A stretch of DNA of 64,000 nucleotides from contig NC_067117.1 in NCBI RefSeq assembly GCF_021347895.1, positions 19,746,858 through 19,810,857 of the forward strand. Reading direction: 5' to 3'. Below are positions 38,610-50,820 of the stretch, piece by piece; the stretch's first letter is position 1, and every line of letters starts with the position of its first letter. A program made the translations under genes and the position numbers. Under the pieces are notes generated by a model, which worked only from the letters and a program-made list of their open reading frames with translations, had not been told where the DNA came from and made no database searches. This stretch comes from Acanthochromis polyacanthus (lineage: Eukaryota > Chordata > Actinopteri > Pomacentridae).

Positions 38610-39466
38610 TCTTTCTCTCCCTCATTCTCTGTGTTAACAGGATCTACATCGCAGCCAAATCATGGCATGTAATGACTTCATTTCTTATAGCACATGCACA
38701 AATGCATATCAAAGAAACGTTACATCCTGAGCAGAGTATCCTATATTATTCTTGTTCAGTAAACACATGTAAACAGACTTAATTAATCCAACTGCACATT
38801 GAGAAACCTTGTTGCCTTTCACATCTGTGGGCTGAGAACACACACACACCCTGTAGTGCTGTGTACTTCAGCGGTGTTAGCCAGTGGATGGGCTGTTTCC
38901 AGATGATCTAAACAAGACTCTGGGCTCTGGCCAATGTCAGTGACAAATGTGCACGCACACACACACACAACAAACACAAAGTTCATGAGCTCATTACTCC
39001 ATTCCACACATGGACATAATCCCCCGGAGTCTGTCCGCCTGCTATAACAATGTAGCGCTGTTGTGATGTGAATAGTTTTATTGGGCAGATAATATTTTAC
39101 GAACCAAGTATGAAAAACTTTTCTTGCTGAAGTGTTGTTGTGCAGCATTTAAATGTGGTAGAAGGCCAGTGGGAGTGTTGCAACACATGTGAACAGTGCA
39201 TCGCAGCTCTTTAGAATAGACTGTGTCGCAGCAAATCTGTCATGAAGTCAAATGCAGCATGTAACCCACGGCCTTCCCGCTTTTTTTTTCTGTTAGCAAC
39301 AAACAAATGATTTATTTCATCACCCCGTCTCTTATCTCACTACTGTTTGTGCCTTGTTTGCTTGCTGTTCTGACTGTGTTGAACAATCTCACTCTCTTCT
39401 CTAACGGTCTCCTTTGGGGATAAGTAGGAATTAAATATCTCTCCTTTTTGTTTTCTAACTCCACAG

Positions 39467-39667
39467 GACTGCCCACAGATTCTGCCTTCAACCCAGATAT
39501 ACATCCCAGTCGGGGTGACCAAGCCGATAACTTTAGCAGCCAAGAACCTGCCACAGCCACAGTCCGGACAGAAGAACTATGAGTGCGTCTTCCACATCCA
39601 GGGGGAAACCCACAGTGTACCAGCTCTGCGCTTCAACAGCACCTCCATCCAGTGCCAGAAAACAGCG
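39467..39667 (+). CDS. plxna1: Plexin-A1 exon: end of PSI2 and first half of IPT2
   Basis: This 201-nt exon (67 codons) begins [20 protein letters not shown], then [20 protein letters not shown], and ends [21 protein letters not shown] closes PSI2 across the exon junction. [19 protein letters not shown] is one of the most conserved parts of A-plexin IPT2, and [16 protein letters not shown] is the A1-like version. A sequon, NST, lies near the end. From memory, other A-plexins usually carry a sequon (NSS or similar) where this gene has KTA just before the junction. Acceptor CCACAG; donor GTTAGT at 39668 with T at +3, so relatively weak. Read-through would add VSKMR and stop at 39683-39685. Confidence 0.97.
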
Positions 39668-41159
39668 GTTAGTAAGATGAGATAAAATAGCGAAATTTTT
39701 GGTAATCTGGTGAAGGGATGCTATTTCATCACTGTAAGTGGCGGAGAATACAACAGGTGTTGGTGGTGCTTTTGAGTCATTATAGAGGGAAAAAAAGATG
39801 CTCACAGTTGGGGATAGAGAACATTATGAATTCCATTTTGTCTCACTGACAAAATTAAAGCACCCCACCAAAAAATGGACTATTGTATAAACTGTAGCAC
39901 AAAAGATACGGTACTTTGAATTTTGTACAGACTAAAAGCAATAGTCATTTAGCACTATTACTCTTGATCTAATCAGTTCAACTGGGTTCCTAAATCATGA
40001 TCCCAGTGAGGACATTGACTGAGCTAGGGTTAAATAATGGCCTCCCACAACTAATGACCGTTCTGGACACTAATATGCTCGTTGTCCTGATAAATCATGC
40101 TGCACTACTTGGACACTGGCTTGGCGACAACTTAGATAAATGACCCAATGCTGATATGGCACATTGAACTGGTAGTTGGCAAATAAAAATTGACGGCAAG
40201 TGTTCACATTTTTATTAAGACACAGAAATATAATAAGGCTTTTCACTGTCTGTATGTTGATCTAAATCATAGCAGATTATTAAGGTTTGTATAGAAAATC
40301 ATTGAAGTTATTGATCGAGTGCAGGTGCAATGGTCAGCCATAGTTTTGTTCAGTGCTTCTATGGTTTTTAGTGTATCGTGACTGTAGTTGGTTGTTTGTT
40401 TTTTTTTGTGAAAAAGTTTTTAATAAGAATTTGTGTGTGTGTTTGTATGGAGGATTTGCTGATAGGAAAAGGTGTTTGTACATGTGGGTCCATGCCTCTT
40501 CTGTGCATTGAAATATGGCTGTGTGTGTACGTGTGTGTATGTGTGTGTATACGTGTGTGTGTGTACGTGTGTTTGTGAGGCTTCAAACTAGCATGACAGA
40601 TAAGAGGTAGCTAGCGTCGCGCTTCACTGAGGCTGAAAATGTGAAGAGGAAGTCTGTCTCTGAACCTAGTTGAGAGCGGATTGATCATGTTTACACCTCT
40701 ACTCTATACCTCTCCCTCTCCCTTCCTCTATCTGCCTGTAGAGCTCATCTTTCTCTCTGCCTCTCTTCCTTCCTCCGTCTGTCATACTTTTCCTCTTCCT
40801 GTCGTTCCCTACTTTCCTCACTCCATCTTCCACATCTCCCATAAGTTCACTTTCTGCTGCTTGCCTCTTTCCCTGTCGATTTCTATCTTAAGATGGAAGA
40901 TGAGATGGGAGGCGGTGCTGTTAATTTTGTGTTACATGTACGTCTTGCAGGTGTCACAGCAGCATGGAACAAAAATAGAAAAATCTAGAAGGCGTCATTT
41001 CTTGTTAGTAAGTGTTAACACTTATCACCTGTCAATATGTCAGAACTTTTTAGAAGGGTTCATGCTGTCATAGATATTAGCAGACAAAGCAGCAGTAGTC
41101 CCTGTTCAGCTGTGTGGCTCACTGTATAGGCAGGGCAGCTTTATATTTCACTCTGCCTG

Positions 41160-41660
41160 TATCGACGGGCAGTCTTCAGGTGTTGGCACGCGCTAGCCAG
41201 TTGTTTGTGAAGGCAGTGCTAATTATCTAGTGATAGGGTTGTCTCTCCACAGAGATGTCTGTTTATTGACTGTTTATTGTAGCTGCAAGGCCAGTGTTAA
41301 TCAGCAGCAAAGCTTAGCCTCAGCCAAAAGCTGAATTTCTCCGTTTGATGTCCACAAAGCAGACATGCTAGCAGTAATTAGCCTTGAACTGTCAGTGCTT
41401 AGCCCTTGTTAGCAATTAGCAGTGGCAACTTGACTGCGTGGTCAGATATCGATGCAGCGCGTGCAACGAGTCTGCGTACATCCGTATTTAGATTCAGTGG
41501 ATGAAAAAGGTGCCAGCTGCATGAACTTGCCATTAAGGCGTAATTCATGCAGACTCGAGATTATGAGTTTAATTATGTGCCATGAATTATTAGGATGAGC
41601 GTCTTATTATAGCTCCGGAGCAGTTTTTCAGAAGAATGGGGGTCTTAAATATTAGTTTAT
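41160..41660. promoter_or_regulatory. Candidate conserved noncoding element
   Basis: About 500 bp without simple repeats, rich in TTAGC/GCTAA and TAATT cores: AGTAATTAGCC near 41373, TTAGCAATTAGCAG near 41409, then GTAATTCATG, TTTAATTATG and GAATTATTAGG at 41540-41593. This density of homeodomain-type cores is typical of conserved developmental enhancers, but the call is inferential. Confidence 0.25.
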
Positions 41661-42099
41661 CCGTTTATAGACCTTCATATCTCTGCTTTTTACACGCACC
41701 CCTCCATGTTTGCTCTTACTTTGACAGTGTTCAGCACCAACTCAATGAATCATGCATGACTCTGCAGTAGAAATAGACTTCATCTGCTATGCTGTGTACA
41801 CACTGCTGCTTCAGTTTGTAGGCACACAGCTATGGGGATAAGGGTTAATCAGTGTCTGTGCGTGTGTGCACATGTGCATCCTTCAATATGCCTTAGGCTA
41901 CGGATCCCATGGTAGCTGTGTATGTGTGTGTTTGGATGTGCAGTTCCATTAGACCACTGCAAGAAGTCTGTGAGGTGGGGCGGCATTAGGCTTGCTAATC
42001 AATGGGATAAACACAGGGGTGCTAATCCACAGTTTAGCCTTGTGTTTGCGATACACACAACTGTATCTCAAACCACCGTGTCAGACTTGCACATTTTTT

Positions 42100-42450
42100 T
42101 TTTACTTAGGAAAGATGAGGACAAGGGCAAGGGACCAGAGAGCTGGTCTTCCTATACACTAAAATGGGAGGAATGAAGGAATAAGAGTGGACAAAATACA
42201 CGGAGGTGCAAAAGACAGGGGGAAAGATGAATACAGAGAAGTTGAGGAATGAGGAAAGAAGGATGAGAAAGCTAGGTAATACTAGAAAGCAGTGGAAGTG
42301 GCAAAAAAATGAAGATGAGATGAGGCAGCATAGGGAAATTGGAGCGTAGTAGACAATTTCAGGTGAGATGAACGAAGAAAAGTGAGAGTGAGAGTGATAT
42401 TGAAAAGAACAGAGGGAGAGAACAAGATGAGAGGGTGTGAGAGAGAAAAT
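42100..42450 (+). repeat. Polypurine-rich block
   Basis: G/A makes up most of the + strand over about 350 bp, with GAGGAATGAGGAAAG-type units. The matching minus-strand frame of 130 codons is a compositional artefact. Confidence 0.65.
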
Positions 42451-42795
42451 CGGCTCAAAAGTCTCTCCTGAGGCCAAACTCATTCTCCGTTCTTTCATAC
42501 AATATCATCACACTATCCAAAAGAAGATAACTATCCACAGGATATTCAGGACATCCACAGTCAGATCATGTTTTAACTCTAGCTTCCCATACTTCACTGC
42601 TTTTATGATGACCATAATAACTCAATACTCCTACATAGTATCCCCTAACAGGAGGCTGTCAATACCCTACTGTATATGTGACACGCATGATATATGATAG
42701 TGTAACTTCAGCTCCTTAATAGCCTTGTTTGGTATTGACTATCCATATCTGCTCATGGGAGAAAATATTGGTGTTATGGTATTTCTGTATAGGGT

Positions 42796-42844
42796 AACTG
42801 TGCATACCAACTGATCCCAAAGGGATCAGTTGGTATGCACAGTT
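42796..42844. repeat. Perfect 23-bp inverted repeat with 3-base loop
   Basis: The left arm at 42796-42818 (AACTGTGCATACC then AACTGATCCC) and the right arm at 42822-42844 are exact reverse complements separated by AAA. The flanking bases do not pair. Transcribed RNA would form a 23-bp hairpin with a tight loop; DNA could extrude a short cruciform. The loop and stem are too tight and short for a typical animal miRNA precursor. Confidence 0.97.
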
Positions 42845-42846
42845 CA

Positions 42847-42892
42847 TAGTTTGGGATAGGGTGAGTGTTTGTGTGCTATTCTTCTGTGTGTG
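42847..42892 (+). repeat. 46-bp direct repeat, copy 1
   Basis: The segment beginning TAGTTTGGGATAGGGTGAGT and ending CTTCTGTGTGTG is identical over 46 bp to 43917-43962. This copy begins two bases after the 23-bp inverted repeat. Confidence 0.95.
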
Positions 42893-43429
42893 GATCATAA
42901 GACCTGAGAAAGAATGCAGTATTGGGGAAAAAAAGATTTGCTTTTGCAACTGTGAAACAAGTAGGCCACTCTGTGCTGGAGCAGTTAAGACTTTGAAGAA
43001 TCGTACATTTAGGGTAAGGATTTTAAGCACCCCTCAAAGCTCTAAATTCTGCTGTGTTGAAAATTCATAAGGTTTATATTGTGAAAGAAATGGTTCGTCA
43101 CACTTTGCATTTCTCACTTTTGAAGTTGGGTACATTGCCAAACACAATTCTACATTTTTTGGAACCTGTGAAAGTTGATGAAATGGCAGATTGTCCAAGG
43201 TCCAGTAGCAAGTTAATTGGAGAAAAACGCTGATCATTTTGTAAAGAGGAAAAAAAAGTGTCCTCTTCATATTTCTTAGTGCCAAACAAGCCCACATTAC
43301 GACTGACGCATACGGAGCCATCCGCTAGGCCGTATGGTAGCAGTTAACTCCGGTCAGCAGCGACCAAAACAACAAGCTGGTGTCTACATTGGTGCCGTCC
43401 GATTTTCTGACCTGGTCCAAGCAGTTTCC

Positions 43430-43490
43430 TGGTGCGTTTGGTCCAATCAGAGGCTGTGGTTATGGTGCAAAGGCCAATAGGATGCTGAGC
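43430..43490 (+). promoter_or_regulatory. Pair of CCAAT boxes 31 bp apart
   Basis: GTCCAATCAG (CCAAT at 43443-43447) and GGCCAATAGG (CCAAT at 43474-43478) both fit the NF-Y consensus in the same orientation with three helical turns between them, in locally GC-richer DNA. They could mark a minor internal promoter or enhancer. No TATA box or recognisable first exon follows. Confidence 0.2.
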
Positions 43491-43916
43491 TGTGGGCTGG
43501 GAGGTTGTGCTCGGAGCACCAGAGGGGTCACGGGAGCAAACACACATGTACACAATGCTTTCACACACATATGAGCACATTCTTGGGTCAGAGAGGCTGA
43601 TGGAGCACAGCTGGACATCGTTTCGAGGCCGAGGTTGAGAGAAGAGGCTCAAGACTTTTCCTTTCTGCTCCTTTATCTTCCTGTGTTCTTAGCTTTGTGT
43701 CCATTTGTACGTCTCCATTTTCCTACTTTGTCTCCCTCTTTATCCTTCTTCCTTGTTTCTCCCTGGAGGCCAGGAATGAGAGGACAGATAATATCAGCGC
43801 GGGCCTTACACCATTACCTTCTGTCTGATAAACCACTCGGCCACTCCATCACCCTCTTTCTCCCACTCCTTCACCAGTGAGGAAAAAAGCAGACATGGGG
43901 GCAGGAGGAGAAAATC

Positions 43917-43962
43917 TAGTTTGGGATAGGGTGAGTGTTTGTGTGCTATTCTTCTGTGTGTG
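43917..43962 (+). repeat. 46-bp direct repeat, copy 2
   Basis: Identical to 42847-42892, displaced by 1,070 bp. The flanking sequences on both sides are unrelated, and there is no hairpin beside this copy. Confidence 0.95.
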
Positions 43963-46900
43963 TAGAGAGCAGCTGTTTGTTAAAGTAGAGATGCGAAGTA
44001 TCAGGGGTCCTGATGGCATCCAATTAAGGGAGATAAAATGATGATGAATTGCAGTCGGGCAGCGTAGACCAATGCTTCTGGCGTGTGTGCTGAAGCGCTC
44101 ACACACATATACAGGAAGACAGCAGGAGAAAAAGAAGAAAGCAGCTGTACAGATTTGGATAAGATTGTGCTGGAGAAAAGAGAGAAGGTGAGCCGGGTGA
44201 GGAAAGAGGGACAAAAAGGCGAGGAAGTTTTTAGGCAGAGTTACGAGGAGAGAGGGAGCAGCATAGAAGGAGGAAAAGAAGAAGAGTGCAATGACACTTT
44301 ACCGAGAGAGAGTTTGGAAGGGAAAGGACAAATCATCTGCTTGCTTCCAATGGGAAATGAAAAAAGGATGGCAGATGAGAAAGATGGATATATAGACGAA
44401 TGGATGGATAGACCGTGCACACAGAGGTCTAGAGAAGAGGCCAAACATGTCTGCAGGGAGAGCAGTTAACACAAACCACATTGGTCTAATGGTGTCACAC
44501 ACCCTCGTTTGGCGTGTATGTGCAGGAGAGACGAAGCACAGTGTTGATGCTCTTTTTCTCTGACTTTTGAAAGACTTTCTGAAGTTTATGGGATTTGTTA
44601 ATATATGCCTGGCAAAACGAAAAATTCTAAATGATATAGAAAAACACATTAAATTCAACATAACATGCACATAAATTCACACGTACGTGGTGCTAAAGAT
44701 GCCAGGGACGAGGCTAATGAGGGCTTTGGTGCCGATCGGTGGACGGTAGGTGCAGCGGAGCATGGTACAGCCTGGCCTGGCATGGCCTAGCACAGCTTAA
44801 TGAGATATAAACACTAGACCTGCCACCACATTCAGCCGCAGTGCACACTGTCACAGTTTTAATTGGCTTGCAGACGACTGTGTGTGTGTGTTGTGTGTGG
44901 AGATGGATTTAGGAGCAGAGGGAAACTCGCTGGAATTTACTGTGAATGGCTGCAGCTTAAAGACCGTTCATTGTTACTTTGTCACGGGACGGCTCAGACA
45001 GCACTGATCAGATGATGGTGTCAGGACACTAACTTGTTTTCGTCTGAAGTTATTACTCAGAGAATTCTTAAAAACCCGTAGAATGATCAATCTGAATCAA
45101 TAAGAGATTGTTTTGTTTCTTCGTATCTGTTGTTAGTTCATGTGTGATGCCAGGGAGACGGTGAGAATTCCAGGATGTTTGTTCAAGTTCTTACAAATAC
45201 ATTTACTTTGCAACACTGACTCCTCTCTGAGCCATCTTCCACTGAAGCATCCCAAAGTGAAGAATTGAAGAGAATTGCCTCCCTGTGGTGTCCTCTTACT
45301 TTCCTATCATGCATTCCTTCACTCTCTAACTCGTCCCCCTTTTCTCTCCCTCTCACATACTCGTGTCTGTCTCTCGCTCCTCGTCCTTTCTACCCTCCGC
45401 CGCCTTCTTCATTCTCTGACCCGTCATTGGCTCGCTGCCTCTCCTCCTATCAGACAGGTGAAGAGCAGAGCTCCCACGCTCCTGTCCTGGATAAATAAGA
45501 ATTAATTGCTTCACAGCTATCAGCATATGCCAACTTCTCCACCCCACTCTAATTATCTATTTCTCATTGCTGTCTCTCTTCCTGTGTCTCTGTAAGCTTT
45601 AGACCGGTGCTGCACTTTGCATTTTTTTATGATGTTTTAAAGGGAAAGTGAAGCAGCAGAAATGATTCTCCTGCTATTAGCCTGATGACAAGTGAGACAA
45701 TAAGGTGGTTAAATCAGATTGAAGACCTGTGCTTACCTCCATGTCTCTGTCAGGCATCATTTGCAATTATTTTGTTTTCGGTTTTACAGTAGCTGGGGTC
45801 ATGCCCAGACACCTCAAACAACTTAAACATTTTTATAAGAGTATGCAACCTTGAACTTAATTGATAGCAACAGGAATTAACCAAACAAAGCACTCCACCA
45901 ATCACATTTTTCAACTGCAAAGCACTTCAGCTCAGTGGCTGTTGTTTCAGATGCTCAATATCAATGACCGTGACTTGATTTGACTTGAAATAAGGTGAGG
46001 TTGTATATGAAAACATTAAGTAGAAATATGCAAATAAAGTGATAGAGTAACCTACTACAACAGACAAACTAATCTCAGTAAATCTTGACTGAATTGTTCA
46101 GCTGTTTGTTAAAGTCCCTCACTGGTCATTCATTAAAAGTCCTAAAAACTCATCTCTTTGTTGAAAAACCACTTTCCTTCTCCAAAGAAATATTTCAGAA
46201 GACTCTTAAACCTTGCTATCGTATCTGAATGAATTAGACTTTACATTAGAATATTTATCATTCTAAGCAAATTGATGTGTACAGAATGAGACTGTGCTAT
46301 TAATAAAGACAGAACAGCACTAATAATGGCTTTATAAATACAAATTAAACTGTTAGAGAAAAAAGTATAAGATGAACATTAAATGCTTGAAATGAGTAGC
46401 TGTTCCTGAAAGTCTTTTGGTGTGATCCAACACACCTTCCCAGTCATTGTAATACAGTTTTGTCTGTGACAAAAATTGTTAACAGCCACTTTGACTGGAA
46501 AGACATGCAAACTCCGCGTGAAAAGCTCCCTCCCGGGTGTGGAGAAAGCAATTCATTTCGGTACATTGAAATAGATTGTAGATCTGTCCATGCCAGTGTT
46601 TTTTATTTTCTACTTTTGGTTTATAGATGTGATAGAAGTACTGCAGTTATGTGATGAGTAAATGGTAAAATGTGTCCTATATTCACAAATGGTGGTTCAA
46701 TATGTGTTATGGGCCAGAGCGGGAGTTAGCGAGGGGAGAATAGCCGCCAGAAGAATGGCATTAAGTTGACAGAGGAGAAAAAGGGCGACGACGTTGAAAA
46801 TATGGACATTTGTGCAAACTACCAAAAATCTGCCTTTTGTCCAGGGAGAAGTCTAGTAAGCTTACACTAGCTCAATGTGTAGGCTGAAAAATAAGAAACA

Positions 46901-47161
46901 CTGACGATGGCAGCATTATTTTTCCCTCAAGCCAGCATTTTTTCTTCCCCTCCCCTCTGTGTTTTTTCTTTCCATCAGTGAAGAAAGTACGTGTGCAAGC
47001 ACGTATACACATGTGTGTGTTTGTGTCTGTGCAAGAGATAAGCTGGGTAACTGGGTCCAGCCATGCTCCAATCCTGTTAGCATTAGCGATTAGCACTGGC
47101 TAACAGGCCTCTATTATGAGCTGGGGATGATTCCACGTCGCCTGACCTCACACATACAGCG

Positions 47162-47164
<3 letters not shown>

Positions 47165-47224
<60 letters not shown>
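47165..47224 (+). repeat. (CA)30 microsatellite
   Basis: A pure CA run of 60 bp, followed about 70 bp later by a shorter TG run at 47292-47310. Confidence 0.98.
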
Positions 47225-47227
<3 letters not shown>

Positions 47228-49639
47228 GCTAAACGAAGGATTACCACTTGATCCTTGATTAGGAAGCCATATCTGCCTGGAAGTTGTGCATGCGTGTGTG
47301 TGTGTGTGTGTACAAGAGCGTATGATGGTGTATACATCCAGACTTGGACATACACTATATGCTGGGTCTTATCTAGACTGGCAAAACACATTTCACATGG
47401 ACCAACATGCAGCCTGTGTCCTCTAGTTCCTTTGCAACTGTCCCAGAGTGACACATTTTACAACTACACTGATGTAGATTGAAAGATTTGTTGTGTCAAG
47501 TCGTGCTATTTGATAACTGTCGCCATCACCTTCAGAAAGATGGGGAGAGGGGAACAGAGTAACCTATCCTATCACTGGTATAGACTTGCCCAGGGCAAAT
47601 TTGATATTTTTAGCCGTACAGCTTGCACACACCTTCAAAATGACTAATTATCAGGCTGTGACCCTCACAGAAGGTACCAGTTGTTACTTCAAACCTGCCT
47701 TACCTTCCATCTTCCCTCCTCCTCCTCCCCCATCCATCTATTCCCGCCTCCCCTCCTTCAGTTTTCAATGACAGAGGTCCAGTGCTGGAGTTTGTAGCTG
47801 CACTTTTCTTTTTTTTCCTTTTTTTTACTCAGAACCTGTTTATTTTTTTCAGTCGTTAAACGTTCATATTTTCCTGTGGTTTACTTGTTTTCTCTTTCCC
47901 CATTTCTGTACATAAATTTTTTCTCTCTTTCTCTTGATTACTATTTCTTCTTGAATTGTATGTGTCCATCCCTTTCTTTGTATGAATGTGTATTCATTCT
48001 GTCAAGATATGAGTTTGTTCACGTTTATGTCTAAAACTAAACAAGTTAATAATTTGGTGGGCCTTTCAGCTCTCCTCAAGTCAAACACTGTAGATACAAG
48101 GATTACTGCTATCATTTCATTCAAATTTGTACCTGTTTCTGGGATTCAATCACAGAATAAGTAAGGTAGTGATTTTGTTCGACTGTTTACATTACTCTCT
48201 TCCCTTTGCAAATGCAAATCTTGACCTTTTTGAGAGTAACCGGCTTAATGTTTGCATTTTCACATTGGAATCTGCTGTGTGGTGAATAAACCCTGCAAAA
48301 GGTGCATTTGTGTATTCCCTCAGCTGTGTATTGTGCAACAGTGCTGGTTCAGTATGAAAGTTTAATAAGCCTTTGGTGCAATGAGAGGAGATGAGCTCTG
48401 GATCATAACCTAACCTTTCTTGTGCCTCCCCCACCTCTGCTGCCCATTAAACAACCATACATGCTTCTCCCAAACTAAATATTCATGTTTTTGTTGAGTG
48501 AAGGTACATAACTGAGCAGGTCCCAGTTTCCCTTCTCTGTACACAAACCCCCTGTTGAGGATGGATGTACAAACATGGGCACATACTTGTAACATGGATT
48601 TAAAAAAAAAAACAAGTAGAGGGCAGACAGTGTTGTTGTTTAGCTGTCAGTACAACCACATCTTCTGTGTGTGGTGCAGGTTTTCAGAAAGGTGACTTGT
48701 CAGGGTGTAAAACAGGGTTAAGAGGTCCACATACATCTATCATCTATTACTCCATCAAGCAGAATTGGCCGTGTGATTCGGAGGAGAATCAGTGAAAGGA
48801 AGTGAAAGGTAGCTCGACCCCTCATCCTTTACTCTAACCGCTCTTATCTCCTGTGGGGATTTAACAGAGTAGCTCAAGAAGACATAGACACTGAAATACA
48901 GAAATAGATGCAATACGTAACTGTGTAACATGTGGTGAAGGATTACTCAAGAAAAACATGTAATCCTGCTGTTTTATAGTTTCAATGGAAACTGTGCTAA
49001 CCTCCATCCTGTACTGAAGGTTTTTTCCTTCAAATAAGTAGCTAGGAAATTTATTCAGTTTGAATAGCTCCCAAAAACATTTATTTTGGATAAATTGAAC
49101 AAATCAATTTACTAATCAGCCAAGAGGAAGCTATTTTAATGAATAAATCTCTCTAATATTAATATTTGATTTGATTTTTAATTGTTACTTTACTTAGTTT
49201 ATGCGTTCTTCACCTATGGTCTTGATAGTTTCTCAGTCGGCAGGTACTATACAATTGGCTTGTTTTCCCTTGTGCTCTTGTAAGAGTCCAACATTTTACA
49301 TGATCCAGCACAGTTTTGGTTTCATCGTTCTGGCCAACTAAAACAATTAACAAGCTTGTTTCTCCTAATGTGCAGTCACTTGATTCAGTGTTTATGTTAA
49401 ATATAGCCTAATGGAACTTTATTGCTGCTGTTTTGCTTTCGACCACTTAAGTTTTCACCCACCATGTCATGTTGCGGTATTTTTGTTTCAGTCACAAGTG
49501 TGTGAATGTTGGAAACCCACCTGCTGCTCAGTGCAAACAAGACTGATTGTCAAGAGACCAGTTGCTAAGTTTCAAACGCCTCATCAGCTTGAACGTTTGC
49601 CAAATACGAAGCTGCCCTTGGCAGGATAGCTCACTTCTT

Positions 49640-50820
49640 TTCTTGCTGTACCTCCATCTTTGACTCACTCATACACTGTTTTTGTCCCACTTGCTTCTCT
49701 GGCCTTTCAGTGTCAGTTTTATGTCAAAATGTCTCATCTGCTTCTTCTCCCCTCACTTTCTCTTTTTATCTCTTTCCTGCTGCCACCCTTTTATGTTTTT
49801 TTCACTCCATCCACATGTTCCCTGTGTGCCTCCTTTTCCTCTTCCTTTTCTGTTCTTTTCTCCCATTGTCTTCCTTGCTGATACACACTCAAACACACTC
49901 ATGTGTTCTCTCCATCTTTACCCAGTGAAGAAGTGCTCTTGTTCCCATGCAGACTGGGTGGTCTCTTGTTGGTGAGGAAGGGAGGGAGGGGGAGAGGGAA
50001 GGAAGAAAGGCAGGAAAGGGGGAAACATTGAAGAAGTTCATATGCTCAAACTCCAGGAGAGAAATAATAGCTGATGTCCAAAACATGTTCTGTTAGGGTC
50101 TTATCTTCCTGTGTTCACATGTGTTTTTATTTATCATTTTTTATTTCCTGTATAGACTATGTGATCAGTCTTTGATGCATTTTCTGGCATCCTTCTCTGG
50201 AAACTGTCCCATGTGCAGGATGCATATTTATAGTACAGTGCGCACATGTGTTTGTCTGGAAATATTTGGTATATGCGATAAAGGAATCTGCTTCATATTT
50301 CCTTGTTTGACTGTGGGCGTTTTGGGGGATTGAGGTAGAGGAGAGAAAGTCGGGCTGAGATTGATATGGGAAGAGGTTTGTAAAGAGGGATAGGGAAGGA
50401 ATAATGAGAGAGGGAGAGAGAGGAAAAGAAGGGGGTGGGAAGGAGGGTTTGTGAGAGAAGGAGAGGCAGAGGAATGTGTGAAAAGACCAAGGCAGACATG
50501 TCAGAGAACAAATTGAAAATGCCAATTTCACTTTGGCCCCCACCAGCTGAGGCGCTTATAGCCCGGCCTCTTATTCCATGTGTAAATGAATGGTGTCCAC
50601 AGAATAACACACAATCACCTCTCTCTATCCATCTTGCCCTCGCTATTCCCCCTTCACCCTTGGCTGCTGTATTATCTGCTGTCTACCCCCATTTTCTGTT
50701 GCACCCTCTCATCCTTCTTTTCACCATCTTTTTATTGTTTTCACCATCCACCTTCTGAACACCCACTTCAAACATTTTCCCATCATTTTGTCCCTTTTTC
50801 TACACTTATAGATTGTCCGT
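49640..50820. repeat. Alternating polypyrimidine and polypurine blocks
   Basis: Strand bias flips three times: C/T-rich at about 49680-49880, G/A-rich at about 49970-50040, G/A-rich again at about 50330-50480 (AGAGAGGGAGAGAGAGG near 50407), then C/T-rich at about 50610-50820. Opposite-bias blocks in one transcript can pair imperfectly. Apparent frames of 70-128 codons here are artefacts of composition. Confidence 0.6.

Larger units (their letters stand above)
21451..39466. other. Intron between PSI2 and IPT2 (18.0 kb)
   Basis: The largest complete intron. Contents in order: candidate homeodomain-rich DNA around 22290-22520 (TATTAATTGG, CTAACGTTAGC); purine-rich DNA at 23070-23210 next to CA-rich DNA at 23310-23440; CT-rich tracts near 25000-25080, 25280 and 27240-27560; apparently unique AT-rich DNA from 30000 to 31800; the CT/C tract and tandem repeat block at 32336-33172; CA arrays at 34399 and 34935; CT-rich blocks at 37260-37930; and a poly-C tract at 38592. 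The longest repeat-independent frame is 162 codons at 35686-36174, with no recognisable domain. No nested gene was found. Confidence 0.85.

Noticed and set aside
42796..42844. 23-bp hairpin as a microRNA precursor
   Set aside because: The stem is too short, the loop has only three bases and pairing is perfect without the usual bulges or flanking stem.
44755..44800. GGCCTGGCATGGCCTAGCAC quasi-repeat
   Set aside because: A short degenerate low-complexity run without inverted ends or extended structure.
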